Source of the DNA: Serratia nevei
Lineage (GTDB): Bacteria; Pseudomonadota; Gammaproteobacteria; Enterobacterales; Enterobacteriaceae
Reading direction: 5' to 3'
DNA length: 64,000 bases
Assembly: GCF_037948395.1 (NCBI RefSeq)
Contig: NZ_CP149941.1
Span: 55,378 to 119,377 of the forward strand
A program made the position numbers and the translations under genes. How positions within the stretch are numbered: the first letter of the stretch is position 1; every line of letters begins with the position of its first letter. Below are positions 40,967 through 50,494 of the stretch, piece after piece. The notes under the pieces are model-generated. The model had not been told where the DNA came from. It saw only the letters and a program-made list of their open reading frames with translations, and did no database searches.

Positions 40967-42538
40967 TTACAACTTTTCCCGTTTAATCATTAAACTATCT
41001 GAAATATTTATCCCTGTTTTGGTTGTACATAATCCACCCTTGCAAGTACAACGAAAATCAGCTGGCATTTTCTTTCCAATGTCATACATTGAGAGGATTG
41101 TTTCATCTAATGGTATCATCGGATTAAAACCCCATAACACCATATTAGCTGATAATGCAGCATTAGTTACCGAACTTACATTTCGACTTATACAGGGAAT
41201 TTCAGTTAATCCACCTACTGGATCACATATCAGACCAAGCATATTTTGCATAGCCATTGATGCAGCCTGAAAAGCCTGTTCAATAGTGCCTCCCAACATC
41301 TGCACAAGCCCGCCTGCGGCCATTGCGCTTGCCGAACCATTTTCGGCCTGGCAAGCGGCGACTTCCGCGCCAAAGGATGCATTATTCGAAATAAATGAAC
41401 CTATTAAACCGCTGACCAGCAAGCCCTTAATAATCTCTTCTCTTGACAAGTCCATACTCTTGCCAATGATAATTATACTTGCAGGAATGACACCGCTCGA
41501 CCCTGCTGTAGGTGCAGCTACTACGATATTATGGGCACAACTGTTTTCCATAACTGAAATCGCAGCCAGCGCAGCTTCATTTAATACCCCAGAGGGAACA
41601 ACACGGGTTTTTGCGATCGCCTCTTTCATTTCCTGTCCTTTATAAGGTAAAAAACCATATAAAGGTGTGGACGAAGGATCTGGCGGGATAGTTGAATGCC
41701 TCATAATATCATAGGTTTTCTCCGCCAGTTGCCAGACTTGCTCAGCTGTTGTATAACCTAAAGCTACTTCGTAATCCAGCGCTATCTCCCACATCAATTT
41801 TCCTGTCGCTTTGGCATAATCTAAGGCTCCAGCGGCGTCAGAAAATGGTGTAAAAGGTTTATGCTTCATTTCTACAGGCATGATTGCCGGAGCGTGTTTC
41901 AACCATATCACTACAGAACGATGGACCAGAGATAGCAAAAATTCTCGAGTGGTTTCGTCAAACGTTGAAATGGAATAGAGAATCTTGTCATCCTTTTCGC
42001 AAGATGTAATCTCAGCCTTTACACCGCGCAACATTTCAGCTACTAACGATGCTTCAGATGATGAACAGCAAATAAATATTTGCTCTCTACAGCCGTCAAT
42101 AAACACTGGAAAACCATTTAATTCGACGATCTCGAACATCCCACCGCCAGTGGAAAATGTCAGAACTGACAATTCGATTTCATCATCTGCATTATATACA
42201 TTAATCAGAGCTTCATTTGGATGGCGGGAAGATAGCTTTTGTTTGGAAAACCAAATATTTTTTCCCATATTCCGGGCTATCTCAACCGCATCCTTAACCT
42301 GAGGATTATCTGTTTTAAAGCCGATAAGCCCTCCAGTGAAGCCATAGTTTGACCCCTGACCAATATACGTTTCAGGATAAGAACCACTCTCATCAAATAT
42401 TACATTAGCTTTAATGATTTCACGCCCAAACAGTAAACGGGTTTCTAATCCAATTCTGGCGCAACCCGCTGAATGAGAGCTGGAGGGACCACACATAACT
42501 GGCCCCAGTACATCATTAAAAATACTATGAACCATCAT
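40967..42538 (-). CDS. Iron-sulfur L-serine dehydratase (single-chain SdaA/SdaB type)
   Basis: 523 residues. N-terminal beta domain with the PSSSHSAG motif (18-25), C-terminal alpha domain with AAPTAGSSGVIPA, the Cys-containing GLICDPVGGLTEIPCISRN block, and a final CTCKGGLC that could complete the cluster. These enzymes deaminate L-serine (or related amino acids) to pyruvate and ammonia with an oxygen-labile 4Fe-4S cluster in the cytoplasm. The start overlaps the stop of the transporter gene. AT-richer than the plasmid backbone. Substrate specificity is inferred. Confidence 0.88.
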   Translation of the reverse strand: MMVHSIFNDVLGPVMCGPSSSHSAGCARIGLETRLLFGREIIKANVIFDESGSYPETYIGQGSNYGFTGGLIGFKTDNPQVKDAVEIARNMGKNIWFSKQKLSSRHPNEALINVYNADDEIELSVLTFSTGGGMFEIVELNGFPVFIDGCREQIFICCSSSEASLVAEMLRGVKAEITSCEKDDKILYSISTFDETTREFLLSLVHRSVVIWLKHAPAIMPVEMKHKPFTPFSDAAGALDYAKATGKLMWEIALDYEVALGYTTAEQVWQLAEKTYDIMRHSTIPPDPSSTPLYGFLPYKGQEMKEAIAKTRVVPSGVLNEAALAAISVMENSCAHNIVVAAPTAGSSGVIPASIIIIGKSMDLSREEIIKGLLVSGLIGSFISNNASFGAEVAACQAENGSASAMAAGGLVQMLGGTIEQAFQAASMAMQNMLGLICDPVGGLTEIPCISRNVSSVTNAALSANMVLWGFNPMIPLDETILSMYDIGKKMPADFRCTCKGGLCTTKTGINISDSLMIKREKL

Positions 42539-43632
42539 GCAGCCTCTTTATTTGTGAATTTCGAAATATAGATTCGAATAAATTTAACAACCATGAGAAT
42601 AACAATAAATGAACCAACATACCCACTCATTATATAAACAGCATTAATAATGACATCGAAAGGTAATGCAATTGCACCCAGCAGAGCAATAAGGGAGACC
42701 CCCCAGATGATGAGTTTATGTTTTTTGGTACCCTCTTCAGAGAATTTAATTGCAATCACATGCAGTAACGGCGTTGAAATAGTATAGATAGCGAAGAATA
42801 TTAAAGCACCAAACGCGATACCAAGCGGAGCCCAGATCTCTTTAGCAAGGAAAAGATTAATAATCTGCTTACTGGCAACCTGGTCAATGTTTGATGTAAT
42901 GGCATACGACGCAACTACATCCAGCAATGCATAGATAATCAGGCCAATACTTTGCCCAATTACTAATGGTTTAAAATCAAATTTCGTTGCCAAATCTGCT
43001 GAAAATGCAGCTAAGAATAGAACCATCAGACCTACTAAAGAAACACCTGAGAGAAACCAGTTCGGGGCAACTTTAAGAAGCTCAAAATCGTTTGCTTCTA
43101 TACGTGTGGCGTTAATATCAACATTGCCGCCATTCATAACGAGTGTTGCTATGCTTACAATGACAACAAAAGCTGTCAGAAATGGCATTATGATACCAAG
43201 TGATTTTAGAATCGAATTAAGGCCTACAGTAACGGTACCCGCAGTTATAACTGCTGTAATGACTGCGCCAACAATGAGCGGTAAACCATATTGTTCTAAC
43301 AAGATGGAACCGCCAGCAGCGATCTCAGCAACGAACATAGTAAAACAGAATACAAGGGAAAACCATTCTATTACTTTGCCGATCATTGGCCCGCAGAAGA
43401 ATGCAAATACCTCTGTCCCTTTAGTACAACCGCCATATTTACCCGCATAGATAAAGCCGATATTGACGATAATGATGACAAAACTGAATACCAGCCCCAC
43501 TCCTACAGCGTTGTGACCGAAAGGAACGAAAAACTGTATGGTCTCCTGACCACTCATAAAGCCACCACCAATCAGGTACCCCAGACTTGATGCAATAAAT
43601 ATATATACTTGACTTAAAAAGAGTTTGTTCAT
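42535..43632 (-). CDS. YkvI-like amino-acid/solute membrane transporter
   Basis: 365 residues from ATG 43632, with AGGAGG 6 bp upstream. About ten hydrophobic helices; GYLIGGGFMSGQETIQFF at the N terminus (broken first helix) and the conserved SADLATKFDFKPLVIGQSIG region fit the YkvI/APC-LeuT-fold family. Inner membrane. Co-transcribed with the serine dehydratase (stop/start overlap), so uptake of serine or a relative is the likely job. Confidence 0.83.
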   Translation of the reverse strand: MNKLFLSQVYIFIASSLGYLIGGGFMSGQETIQFFVPFGHNAVGVGLVFSFVIIIVNIGFIYAGKYGGCTKGTEVFAFFCGPMIGKVIEWFSLVFCFTMFVAEIAAGGSILLEQYGLPLIVGAVITAVITAGTVTVGLNSILKSLGIIMPFLTAFVVIVSIATLVMNGGNVDINATRIEANDFELLKVAPNWFLSGVSLVGLMVLFLAAFSADLATKFDFKPLVIGQSIGLIIYALLDVVASYAITSNIDQVASKQIINLFLAKEIWAPLGIAFGALIFFAIYTISTPLLHVIAIKFSEEGTKKHKLIIWGVSLIALLGAIALPFDVIINAVYIMSGYVGSFIVILMVVKFIRIYISKFTNKEAA

Positions 43633-44201
43633 TAAATCCTCCTGATGCAGAGCCAAATTGCTGTAATTTAGATGTCTTAATTATTCACTATTGTAAAAAA
43701 AAATTTATTTTTTTCATGATAATGAATTTACGCTATCATGAATCCACATCTTCTACATGTGCATATATTCACTATTATGATTTTAATTTCATCTTTGTGA
43801 ATTAGATCAAGTTTACTAATGACCGACAGCTGAAGTGGAAGCAGGACACGCAGGTAAACGGGCCGATAGAGATAGCCTGCTTTTAGTTAAATATTAGAAA
43901 ATTAACGAATAATTAATTTCGAGAGGAATTCGGGAGACAGAGGCTGCCCTAGAGCAATTTCTCTTTCAGGCCGTCGTCTGTAACCCTTCTCACTATAGAC
44001 TAAGGAGTCAGGACCTGTTTGAGGTATAGGTACTCCCGGTTGGGTTTCTCTTTAACAAGCTGTTCGGTAGAGGAGTCCTAGAGAGCAAAACCGTAACTGT
44101 CGATCTTCATAAGAACAGGAGAGGCATCATATTCACGGTTGACATCTAAACAACGTCATTATGTGAACACATTTATCAAAAACTAATTAACATACCAAAA
44201 A
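43633..44201 (-). promoter_or_regulatory. Promoter region of the transporter-dehydratase operon
   Basis: 569 bp without a gene. Near the transporter start are a 9-bp-arm dyad TTCATGATA (43714-43722)/TATCATGAA (43735-43743) and two direct copies of TTCACTATTRT (about 43684 and 43769). These are candidate sites for the XRE-cupin regulator encoded upstream. From about 43850 to 44160 I see nothing recognisable. Confidence 0.5.
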
Positions 44202-44756
44202 TCAATTTTTCTTATAAAACCAGTAAGTAATACAAGTTTTATCGCCAATATTTTTAAAGGTATGCAACGTATTTTTTTTAATATATATAGCATCACCTTC
44301 ATGGATGATATATTCATTACCCATCATTTCAACGCATAAACTTCCTTGAGTGATGATGGCTATCTCATCATAATCATGCCCCCATGAGGTTCGTTCATAA
44401 TTTATCCCTTTTTCTACAGTGATACAGATACCTTCTATATCATTTTTCCCGTTATTAAGCATTTCATACTTTACTTTCCCTTTTTCAGAAAAAAAAACCT
44501 CCCTTTCATTGGCCCGGACAACAGGATTCGTATTTTCATCGTGATGAGTTAACACATCAGTAATATTTACATTTAATGCAGAACAAACTTTTTGCAACTG
44601 ATAAATGGTTGGGCTTATTATGCTTCTTTCAAGATTGCTCAGGTAACCGCTCGATAACCCACTTACAGCTGATAGCTGCTGCAAAGTCATACCTTGTTGC
44701 TTTCGAATTTCTTTTATTTTATGTCCGACATTACAATTCATAAAATCATCATTCAT
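44202..44756 (-). CDS. XRE-type regulator with C-terminal cupin domain
   Basis: 184 residues. HTH of the XRE type at about 12-64 (IRKQQGMTLQQLSAVSGLS, YLSNLERSIISP), linker, then a cupin barrel from about 110 (HDYDEIAIITQGSLCVE, EGDAIYIKKNTLHTFKNIG). This class senses small molecules such as amino acids or polyamines and usually controls a neighbouring transport/catabolism operon, here the transporter-serine dehydratase pair in the same orientation. Confidence 0.88.
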   Translation of the reverse strand: MNDDFMNCNVGHKIKEIRKQQGMTLQQLSAVSGLSSGYLSNLERSIISPTIYQLQKVCSALNVNITDVLTHHDENTNPVVRANEREVFFSEKGKVKYEMLNNGKNDIEGICITVEKGINYERTSWGHDYDEIAIITQGSLCVEMMGNEYIIHEGDAIYIKKNTLHTFKNIGDKTCITYWFYKKN

Positions 44757-45031
44757 TTACTTATTGCGCTCACCATATTCAGGATAATTGATAGAGATTA
44801 TCCTGAAATCTAATAGTGTCAAGAATATATGCTAAGAACAGAGCGCTCAGGAGTGTTACATGGAGTAAGCACTTCCAATGTTCAGTGGATTGCAGATGGG
44901 GGTGTACTCCCGCGCTATACGGTACTTTCAGTGATTTGAACTTAATCGGATAACCTAAATGCGATACCGCAAGAGCGACAACTTAAAAGCGATAGTCTCT
45001 GACGCAAAATCAATCCGTTACGAATCTAGAT
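44757..45031. other. Spacer inside the transposon, nothing recognised
   Basis: 275 bp between the XRE-cupin gene and the miniature element. A frame here continues across the inverted repeat at 45032 and is therefore not believable as a gene. Confidence 0.5.
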
Positions 45032-45391
45032 GGGGTTCTACGCCGGAACCGCCGAAATTTCCGTTACCCCAGTTTCAGCCCGGCGACCAGCACATCCAGG
45101 TCAATAATTTCATTGCTGTTCTGGAAGGTATAATGCCCGTTCAGCAAAATGTGTTGCCAGGCCACCGGCGATACCGCACCTCCAGAAGTGAAGTATCAAC
45201 TATGAAGCAATAGACGGGTCAATACCAAAATATCTATTTGGCTCAAACAAATATCGCTCTTATTTGTTAGGGAATTGTAACGGGAGAGCGAGTAAGAACC
45301 GACCGCTCATACAAGATAAACCGCAGGTTTATGGTTTTAAACGCTTAGCCCAGAGTTGACAGAAATTTCGGCGGTTCCGGCGTAGAACCCC
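45032..45391. mobile_element. 360-bp miniature Tn3-derived element (TIME-like)
   Basis: Both ends carry the same inverted repeat, GGGGTTCTACGCCGGAACC..., 30 bp identical (45032-45061 and 45362-45391). Just inside the left end, on the - strand, about 35 codons remain of another Tn3-type transposase: SPVAWQHILLNGHYTFQ ... DLDVLVAGLKLG-stop, with the stop next to the repeat as in complete elements. The rest of the transposase is deleted. Flanks TAGAT and TGTTA do not match, so there is no visible target duplication. It is non-autonomous. Confidence 0.78.
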
Positions 45392-45455
45392 TGTTACCTG
45401 ACCACTTCTTAATGCGACAGAACCATCTGTTGCAATGGCAGTGAAAGTACCGCGC

Positions 45456-45508
45456 TGGTTAAAAAATGTACTTGGCGTACGTTTTCGTACGGTTGGGCTT
45501 CAAACCCC
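45456..45508 (-). repeat. Right terminal inverted repeat of the transposon
   Basis: 53 bp, mirror of 32320-32372 with two differences. CCCC at 45505-45508 is the outer end, followed by the TTGGC target duplicate. Confidence 0.93.
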
Positions 45509-47769
45509 TTGGCCTGTCCATGATCGAGTAGTGTGCCGGTCAATCCCGCTTCGCCTTCAGCACGACTGGCATTTTGCGCCGCCTCTTGTGGCAGCGTTAC
45601 CGGTTGAAGCTCTGGCGGCAAGGCGTTTGCTGATTGCATCGAAACGGAGGATTTATTGGGTTCCGCTGCATCAGGGACAATCGCGGATATCGGTGATCCC
45701 ACCGGTGACGGTTTGTCAGCGGGGGCAGGTTCGTCGGTGAGGCGCTGCCTTGCCTCCTCAAGCATCACCTGCTGTTGGGCGTTCTTCATTTTGAGGTCGA
45801 GGTTGTATTCCGCAATCAATGTGATGGCTCGTTGTTTGAATTCGTCGCTGCCGGTGAGTTCAATACGACCACGGTACTGCTCTCGCGCAACCAACAGAGC
45901 ACTCAGGATCATGGCGTCGTTCTGGCTGGCTTGGGCAGTCGCCATCAACAAGCGATCGCCGTGGTCAACAAACGCCGCTTCGCCGGCAAAAAGATATTTC
46001 ACTGAACGACCGTCTGCTGCCATTTCATGAGTGATCTGTTGCATTAAGGCATCCAGATCTAATGGTTTCGCCGCGCGCGTCTGGCTACCAATAGGCGTCT
46101 CAATGTGGATACCGTCGACTTCTTCAGAGGATGAAGTTGGAGCCGCCTGTTCCTTTTCTACCGCAGGTCGCGGTGCCAGACGACTGGCAAAAGAAATGGG
46201 TTCCTCCGTTACGGAGTCTTCTGCCTCCGAGCTGGAGATTGTTGCAGTAGCTGCCTGTTTTACAGGTTCTTTGTGTTCTATAGATGCGGACTGCTCATCT
46301 ACAGAAGGAGGAGATGGGATAACGGTAGGGGCAATTTCTGCCGTTTTTGATATTTCTATAAGAGCCTCATTCTCCATGACGGCGTCTGCTATATGGCTGT
46401 AGTCGGTGAACTCGTTTGGCACATTGGCAGTTACGTGATCGGGCAATGCCTGATCTGATACTGATTCAGCGACGTTAGGCGTAGGTTCAGAAGGTTCATC
46501 GGTAAGCACTGGCGGAATAGCTACGGTTTCTGTGTCGTTAGCCACATGATCTGGTTCCGGGTTGGTCATCTCTGGTACGACCGGAGTATTTGGCATGGTT
46601 GCCTCTTGTTGATGAGTAGGTTTTAGCATTGCCTGCACCGGGGATAGCTGTTCGCTCAGTGCCGCCAGTCCGTGAGCAATATGCAGATCATTGAAGTCCG
46701 TTAACTCCTGCTGGCGCTCCGCCGGGCTGAACGTTGGTAATAGAACCATGCCACCGGTTAGTGCCGCGGCTTCTTCTGCTTTTTCTTTACCTGGATTACC
46801 CGGACGTTTCGGCTTAGGCAAGTCGTCATCTGCTAAAAAAATCATGGGACTATCGGGGTATTTATTTTTCAGCGCGCCAGCGACTTTAACCAGATTGCCG
46901 GAGTCGACGGTCATTACCACTGGGTGATGCAGTGCCATTGCGCCGCTGGCTGCGGTGGCGTATCCCTCTGCCATTACAATGGGGGAGCCATTCTTAAGCG
47001 TACCTCCGACGACGAAGAAACATTCCTCTTTCTGACCGTTTTTGGTCAACATCTTGGCACCGTCCGGCTTGATGGTTTGAAGAGAACGAATCTCACCGTC
47101 GACGTTGCTCAGGGGGATTTTCAGGTTACCTTGGCGATCGAGGCGCACTCCCGAAGATGCCTTGACCATTTTTCGTTGAAGATAAGGGTGATCATGGCTG
47201 GCCTGAGAGAGTTGTGCGTAAATGCGACTCTGGGTTTTAGCGACAACATTTTGTTCGTTTTTTATTTCTTCGTTACGTTTATAGCGTTCTTGAGCTGCCA
47301 GCGCTTTTTGATGCGCAAGAACGGCCGGATCGGGTTTTTCCGTAGCCAATGACCAAGTGTGCCTCATTCCTCCGTCTCTGTGGTCGGCGAACCATCCGTT
47401 AATAAAACCGTTGAGGTGACCAACATACACACCGGATTTTTTTCCCGGCTTGTCGTCCTGCATGGCAATTCGGTGTGTCTTGCCATCCATTTCCAGCATG
47501 TCTCGTCTATTAAAGACGCCACCGAGAGACTCAATAAAATCTTGAAACTCCCTTTTTGTATCACCTTGCTTTTCAGGTTTGGCCAATGTGGGATCGATAC
47601 GCCACTTAGCGAGTTTGCTGAGATCAGCCCCAGGGTTGGCATACCAGGATTTAGCTTCGCCATCGAAGGTGAGGGCATTGCTTCCATCCGGAAGTTTTCC
47701 CGCTGCGCGAAACGCTTCTTTGCGTTGTTCAACGGGGATCACCAAATAGGTGGGTTCGGTAGCTATCAT
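45509..47769 (-). pseudogene. traC: 5' half of the TraC-type primase gene, cut by the transposon
   Basis: 753 codons before the break. N-terminal DUF5710-like segment (YLVIPVEQRKEAFRAAG..., KSWYANPGADLSKLAKW), a zinc-free primase-helicase-like region, and a Toprim-type block IVMAEGYATAASGAMALHHP with FLADDD about 60 residues later. A Pro/Glu/Thr/Val-rich linker and an LPD7-like module (SVKYLFAGEAAFVDHGDRL to about 650-720) follow. Without the 3' half the frame runs 32 codons into the transposon and stops at 45409. The N-terminal catalytic part may still be made. The gene lies between traK and traL as traC does in IncL/M plasmids. Confidence 0.9.
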
Positions 47770-47782
47770 GAGGTTTCCTTAC

Positions 47783-48082
47783 TTATTCGAAAAACTTGCG
47801 ATACCACCAGGGACGGCCGGTGACTGAGGTTCCGCGGAGTAGGTGGTGGAGACGCTGAAACAACACCGTTGGGGTTAATCCGAACAGGGACAAAATTTTG
47901 TAAATGCCGAGTGCGAGTAGGCAAAACATGAAAGTCATCATGGATGGCCAAATGGCGCAAAGCAGAAACAGCAGGTACACCAGAACGGGAATGCCGAGGA
48001 TCGTTGCCTGCCGCCCGCTATCGAGCCAAGGTGAATAGTCTTTCCCACCGCTGTCGATCCAGGGGGAATTGTTTTTGCTCAT
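47783..48082 (-). CDS. traK: TraK: IcmT-like small membrane protein
   Basis: 99 residues: a polar start with WIDSGGKDYSPWLDSGRQ, two membrane helices (about 27-45 and 48-66), and a basic tail (RGTSVTGRPWWYRKFFE). It resembles IcmT, whose R64 counterpart is TraK. Overlaps traJ by 4 bp and precedes the primase gene by 13 bp. Confidence 0.87.
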   Translation of the reverse strand: MSKNNSPWIDSGGKDYSPWLDSGRQATILGIPVLVYLLFLLCAIWPSMMTFMFCLLALGIYKILSLFGLTPTVLFQRLHHLLRGTSVTGRPWWYRKFFE

Positions 48083-49239
48083 AAACCCTCCTTGTTTTTC
48101 GCAGTAAACAGCGGATAGCCCATGACCTGTTTCGCGGTCTCTTCATCAACACGCCCGGCGGTAAACAGTCGCCATGTGTGGTCAACAATGCGATGTTCCC
48201 GTGCAGCAAGTTCACCGTTAATCATTTCTGGCCAGCGCGAGTAGTGAACTTCACCTAATTTTCGGCGCCATGCTTCATCAAGCAGAACGTATTCCCGAAC
48301 CGCTTGGCGTTTACCGTCGGTGGTCGGCAGCAAACGCTGTACGATCAGGAAACGTAATGCATCGAGAAGGTCGAAGGCGACTTGCTCGCGAGCATCGGCC
48401 GGCGCCATGAGGATGCATCGAGAAAATGCATGGCCAGGAGAAAATGCGTGCAAAGTGCTGAGTGTCAGGTGACCGGACTGGGCGCACGCTACTGCTGCTT
48501 GCAAGGTCTCGAGGTCGCGAATTTCACCAACTCCGATGAGAGTCGGTGCCTGACGTAATGAGAGACGGAGCCCGTGGGCAAAACTTGGAACGTCGCGGCC
48601 GATTTCCGACTGCTGAGGTCGCAGCTGCCAGGTAGGCCCGCCGAAGAGGTATTCGACCGGATCCTCGTAGGTAACAAGCTTCCCGTGCGGATGCGTTTCT
48701 CCGTAGTGCTGATATATCGACGCCAACAGAGTGGATTTTCCGGAGCCGGTCACGCCACAAACCAAACCGAGGCCATCGAGGGGTAACAGGTTATGGCGCA
48801 AGTCGTCTTCCAATCCCAGGCTGTTCAATGGTGGGATAGAGGTTGGAATGACACGCAGCGTTACGGCCATAGCGGTATTAAGCGCGCCGATCGTAGCCTG
48901 AATGAAGTTGCTGCGAAAACGGACTCGCTCCCCGCGTTCCAGTCCGTACCGGCCAGTATTGTCCCCTTCAAGTTGTAATGGCCGATCTGCGCCTTGGCCG
49001 CTTTGCACCATGGCCTTGATATCAGGTGTATAGATACTGTCGATTAGGTGTAAGAGTTTGGTGTGATCCAGAGGGAACTGACTGGCAGTAACTTTACGGC
49101 CATAATGATCCACGATGATTTTGCTGCCACTTTGCAGATGAATATCGGAAACTTTATGGCGGTAACAATGGATGAAAAATCCACGGAGCTTGTCGGGGGA
49201 GAGTCCCCCGCTGAAGTCGAAATCGGTGAGGGGTGTCAT
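48079..49239 (-). CDS. traJ: TraJ: DotB-like hexameric ATPase
   Basis: 386 residues. Walker A GVTGSGKST (162-170), Asp box TYEDPVEYLF, Walker B-like GVGEIRDLETL and a His box GHLTLSTLHAFSPGH are all present, as in PilT/DotB ATPases. It drives the secretion channel from the cytoplasm. The length equals DotB/TraJ. It lies 11 bp after traI. Confidence 0.93.
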   Translation of the reverse strand: MTPLTDFDFSGGLSPDKLRGFFIHCYRHKVSDIHLQSGSKIIVDHYGRKVTASQFPLDHTKLLHLIDSIYTPDIKAMVQSGQGADRPLQLEGDNTGRYGLERGERVRFRSNFIQATIGALNTAMAVTLRVIPTSIPPLNSLGLEDDLRHNLLPLDGLGLVCGVTGSGKSTLLASIYQHYGETHPHGKLVTYEDPVEYLFGGPTWQLRPQQSEIGRDVPSFAHGLRLSLRQAPTLIGVGEIRDLETLQAAVACAQSGHLTLSTLHAFSPGHAFSRCILMAPADAREQVAFDLLDALRFLIVQRLLPTTDGKRQAVREYVLLDEAWRRKLGEVHYSRWPEMINGELAAREHRIVDHTWRLFTAGRVDEETAKQVMGYPLFTAKNKEGL

Positions 49240-49250
49240 CGTTGCTCCTG

Positions 49251-50039
49251 TTATTTCCCGATGTTAACCGTTGGCTTCCAGCGCTTTTTATCCAGCTCGA
49301 ATCCAGCGTGTTGTTTGAGCTCGCGGGTTCGATCGCCGATAGCCACCTTGTCGCGGGAACCCGTGACTGTCTGCAGCTGTTCACTGACGACCGGCGGGGT
49401 AATGATCCCTTGCTGCAGCAGTGTGGTGTAACGCAACATGCCTGTGTAATCGCGAGTCAGGCGGTTGAAATTGCTCTCGAGCGTGCGATCAGCACTCTCG
49501 CGCCCGTCCTGCCAACCTTTTTCTACCGCGGCGCGCCACACAGTTTCTTCATTTCCGTTCTTTGGGCGGATGTCAGTGGGAATATCAGTATTGATAGTCA
49601 ACCCAGCCAGCAAATACTGCCGCCAGGTGGGCGGATTACTGACGAACCGTTCTGGTAGCAGGATGCTGTAAGTCTTATTTGCTGTGCGAATCTGCCTGTC
49701 AGTAATGTGTGCCAACGATTCTGAAGCAACTATGACCGGCGGTAACCAACCCTGACGGCTAATCAGTGGTGCGAAGGTGTACATTCTGTTCAGTGCGTCG
49801 TTTTGGGCGTTTAAAGCTTGCTGCAGCTCCCAGGCGCGCTGCGCTTTGCCGCCGCGGAAACCCACGGTTTGCCCAGCTTCGTTCATCAACTGCCAGAGAG
49901 TGTCGTTCAATCCATGTTTATCCGGCGCCTTTGGCGACAAGTAAGCCCCGATATCTGGGGGCGGCCCCCCATCCAGAACGGCCGCACCGGCCGCTGTGCT
50001 GAGCAACCCCAGCCCGAGGGCAAGAGCGATTTTTTTCAT
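49251..50039 (-). CDS. traI: TraI: DotC-like outer-membrane core protein
   Basis: 262 residues with signal peptide MKKIALALGLGLLSTAAGAA. DotC family stretches: LNDTLWQLMNEAGQTVGFRGGKAQRAWELQ (in outline) and VWRAAVEKGWQDGRESADRTLESNFNRLTRDYTGMLRY (in outline). Legionella DotC is a lipoprotein; here no lipobox cysteine is seen. With TraH and TraN it forms the outer-membrane ring. 4-bp overlap with traH. Confidence 0.9.
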   Translation of the reverse strand: MKKIALALGLGLLSTAAGAAVLDGGPPPDIGAYLSPKAPDKHGLNDTLWQLMNEAGQTVGFRGGKAQRAWELQQALNAQNDALNRMYTFAPLISRQGWLPPVIVASESLAHITDRQIRTANKTYSILLPERFVSNPPTWRQYLLAGLTINTDIPTDIRPKNGNEETVWRAAVEKGWQDGRESADRTLESNFNRLTRDYTGMLRYTTLLQQGIITPPVVSEQLQTVTGSRDKVAIGDRTRELKQHAGFELDKKRWKPTVNIGK

Positions 50040-50494
50040 GCCGGCATTCCTTTTTTAAGGGGCAACATGAAGAACAGACGCAGCTCATGCGATTGCTGTT
50101 CAAGCTGTGCCCGCCAGTCTATTTGTGTTCGCACAAGGCGCAGTACTTGTTCGAAGGTGACGTCGCTGGCATGCAATGTGAGTGGCAACGGAAGTCGCAC
50201 GCCGGTATAGGCGAATGACAAGCCGCGCATGTGAGCCAGTTGGCTGAGTAGTTCGATGGCATCGCCATCCCAATCGACAGTAATGCGTTGTGAATTGGCG
50301 GTGATCTTGGGTGTGAATAAAACAGGTCGAACTTGATTCAACGCGTCAGATTGATAGAGCGTCGCTGTGATGTTCTGGATTGACTGCGCCGCGGGAGTGA
50401 CGGCCACTGCTGGAGTGACAATAGAGTGTGGCGTTGGAGTACAGACGCAGCCGCTTAAACCGAACAGGGCGGCGATCATAGGTAAACGTTTCAT
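50036..50494 (-). CDS. traH: TraH: DotD-like outer-membrane lipoprotein
   Basis: 152 residues. Lipobox LSGC at about 13-16 (MKRLPMIAALFGLSGC), then a DotD-type secretin-N0-like domain with ITVDWDGDAIELLSQLAHMRGLSF and VTFEQVLRLVRTQIDWRAQL. Helps insert DotH/TraN in the outer membrane. First gene of the traH-Y operon. Confidence 0.9.
   Translation of the reverse strand: MKRLPMIAALFGLSGCVCTPTPHSIVTPAVAVTPAAQSIQNITATLYQSDALNQVRPVLFTPKITANSQRITVDWDGDAIELLSQLAHMRGLSFAYTGVRLPLPLTLHASDVTFEQVLRLVRTQIDWRAQLEQQSHELRLFFMLPLKKGMPA

Larger units (their letters stand above)
32320..45508. mobile_element. 13.2-kb composite Tn3-family transposon inserted in the primase gene
   Basis: Its ends are 53-bp inverted repeats, 32320-32372 and 45456-45508, starting GGGGTYTGAAGCCCAA and differing at only two positions. 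It is flanked on both sides by the 5-bp direct repeat TTGGC (32315-32319 and 45509-45513), the duplication size of the Tn3 family. Inside are tnpA and tnpR, a res region, two metabolic gene blocks, a foreign Tn21-type repeat, an IS2-like fragment and a miniature Tn3-derived element. The intact ends and target duplication suggest a fairly recent insertion. Confidence 0.95.

Noticed and set aside
44959..45213. 84-codon frame starting MRYRKSDNLK
   Set aside because: It runs across the inverted repeat of the miniature element and antisense to the transposase C-terminal remnant, so it is a chance frame.
45409..45508. Native C-terminus of the primase in the last 32 codons of the 5' half
   Set aside because: These codons read through the transposon inverted repeat; the true continuation is at 32314 downwards.
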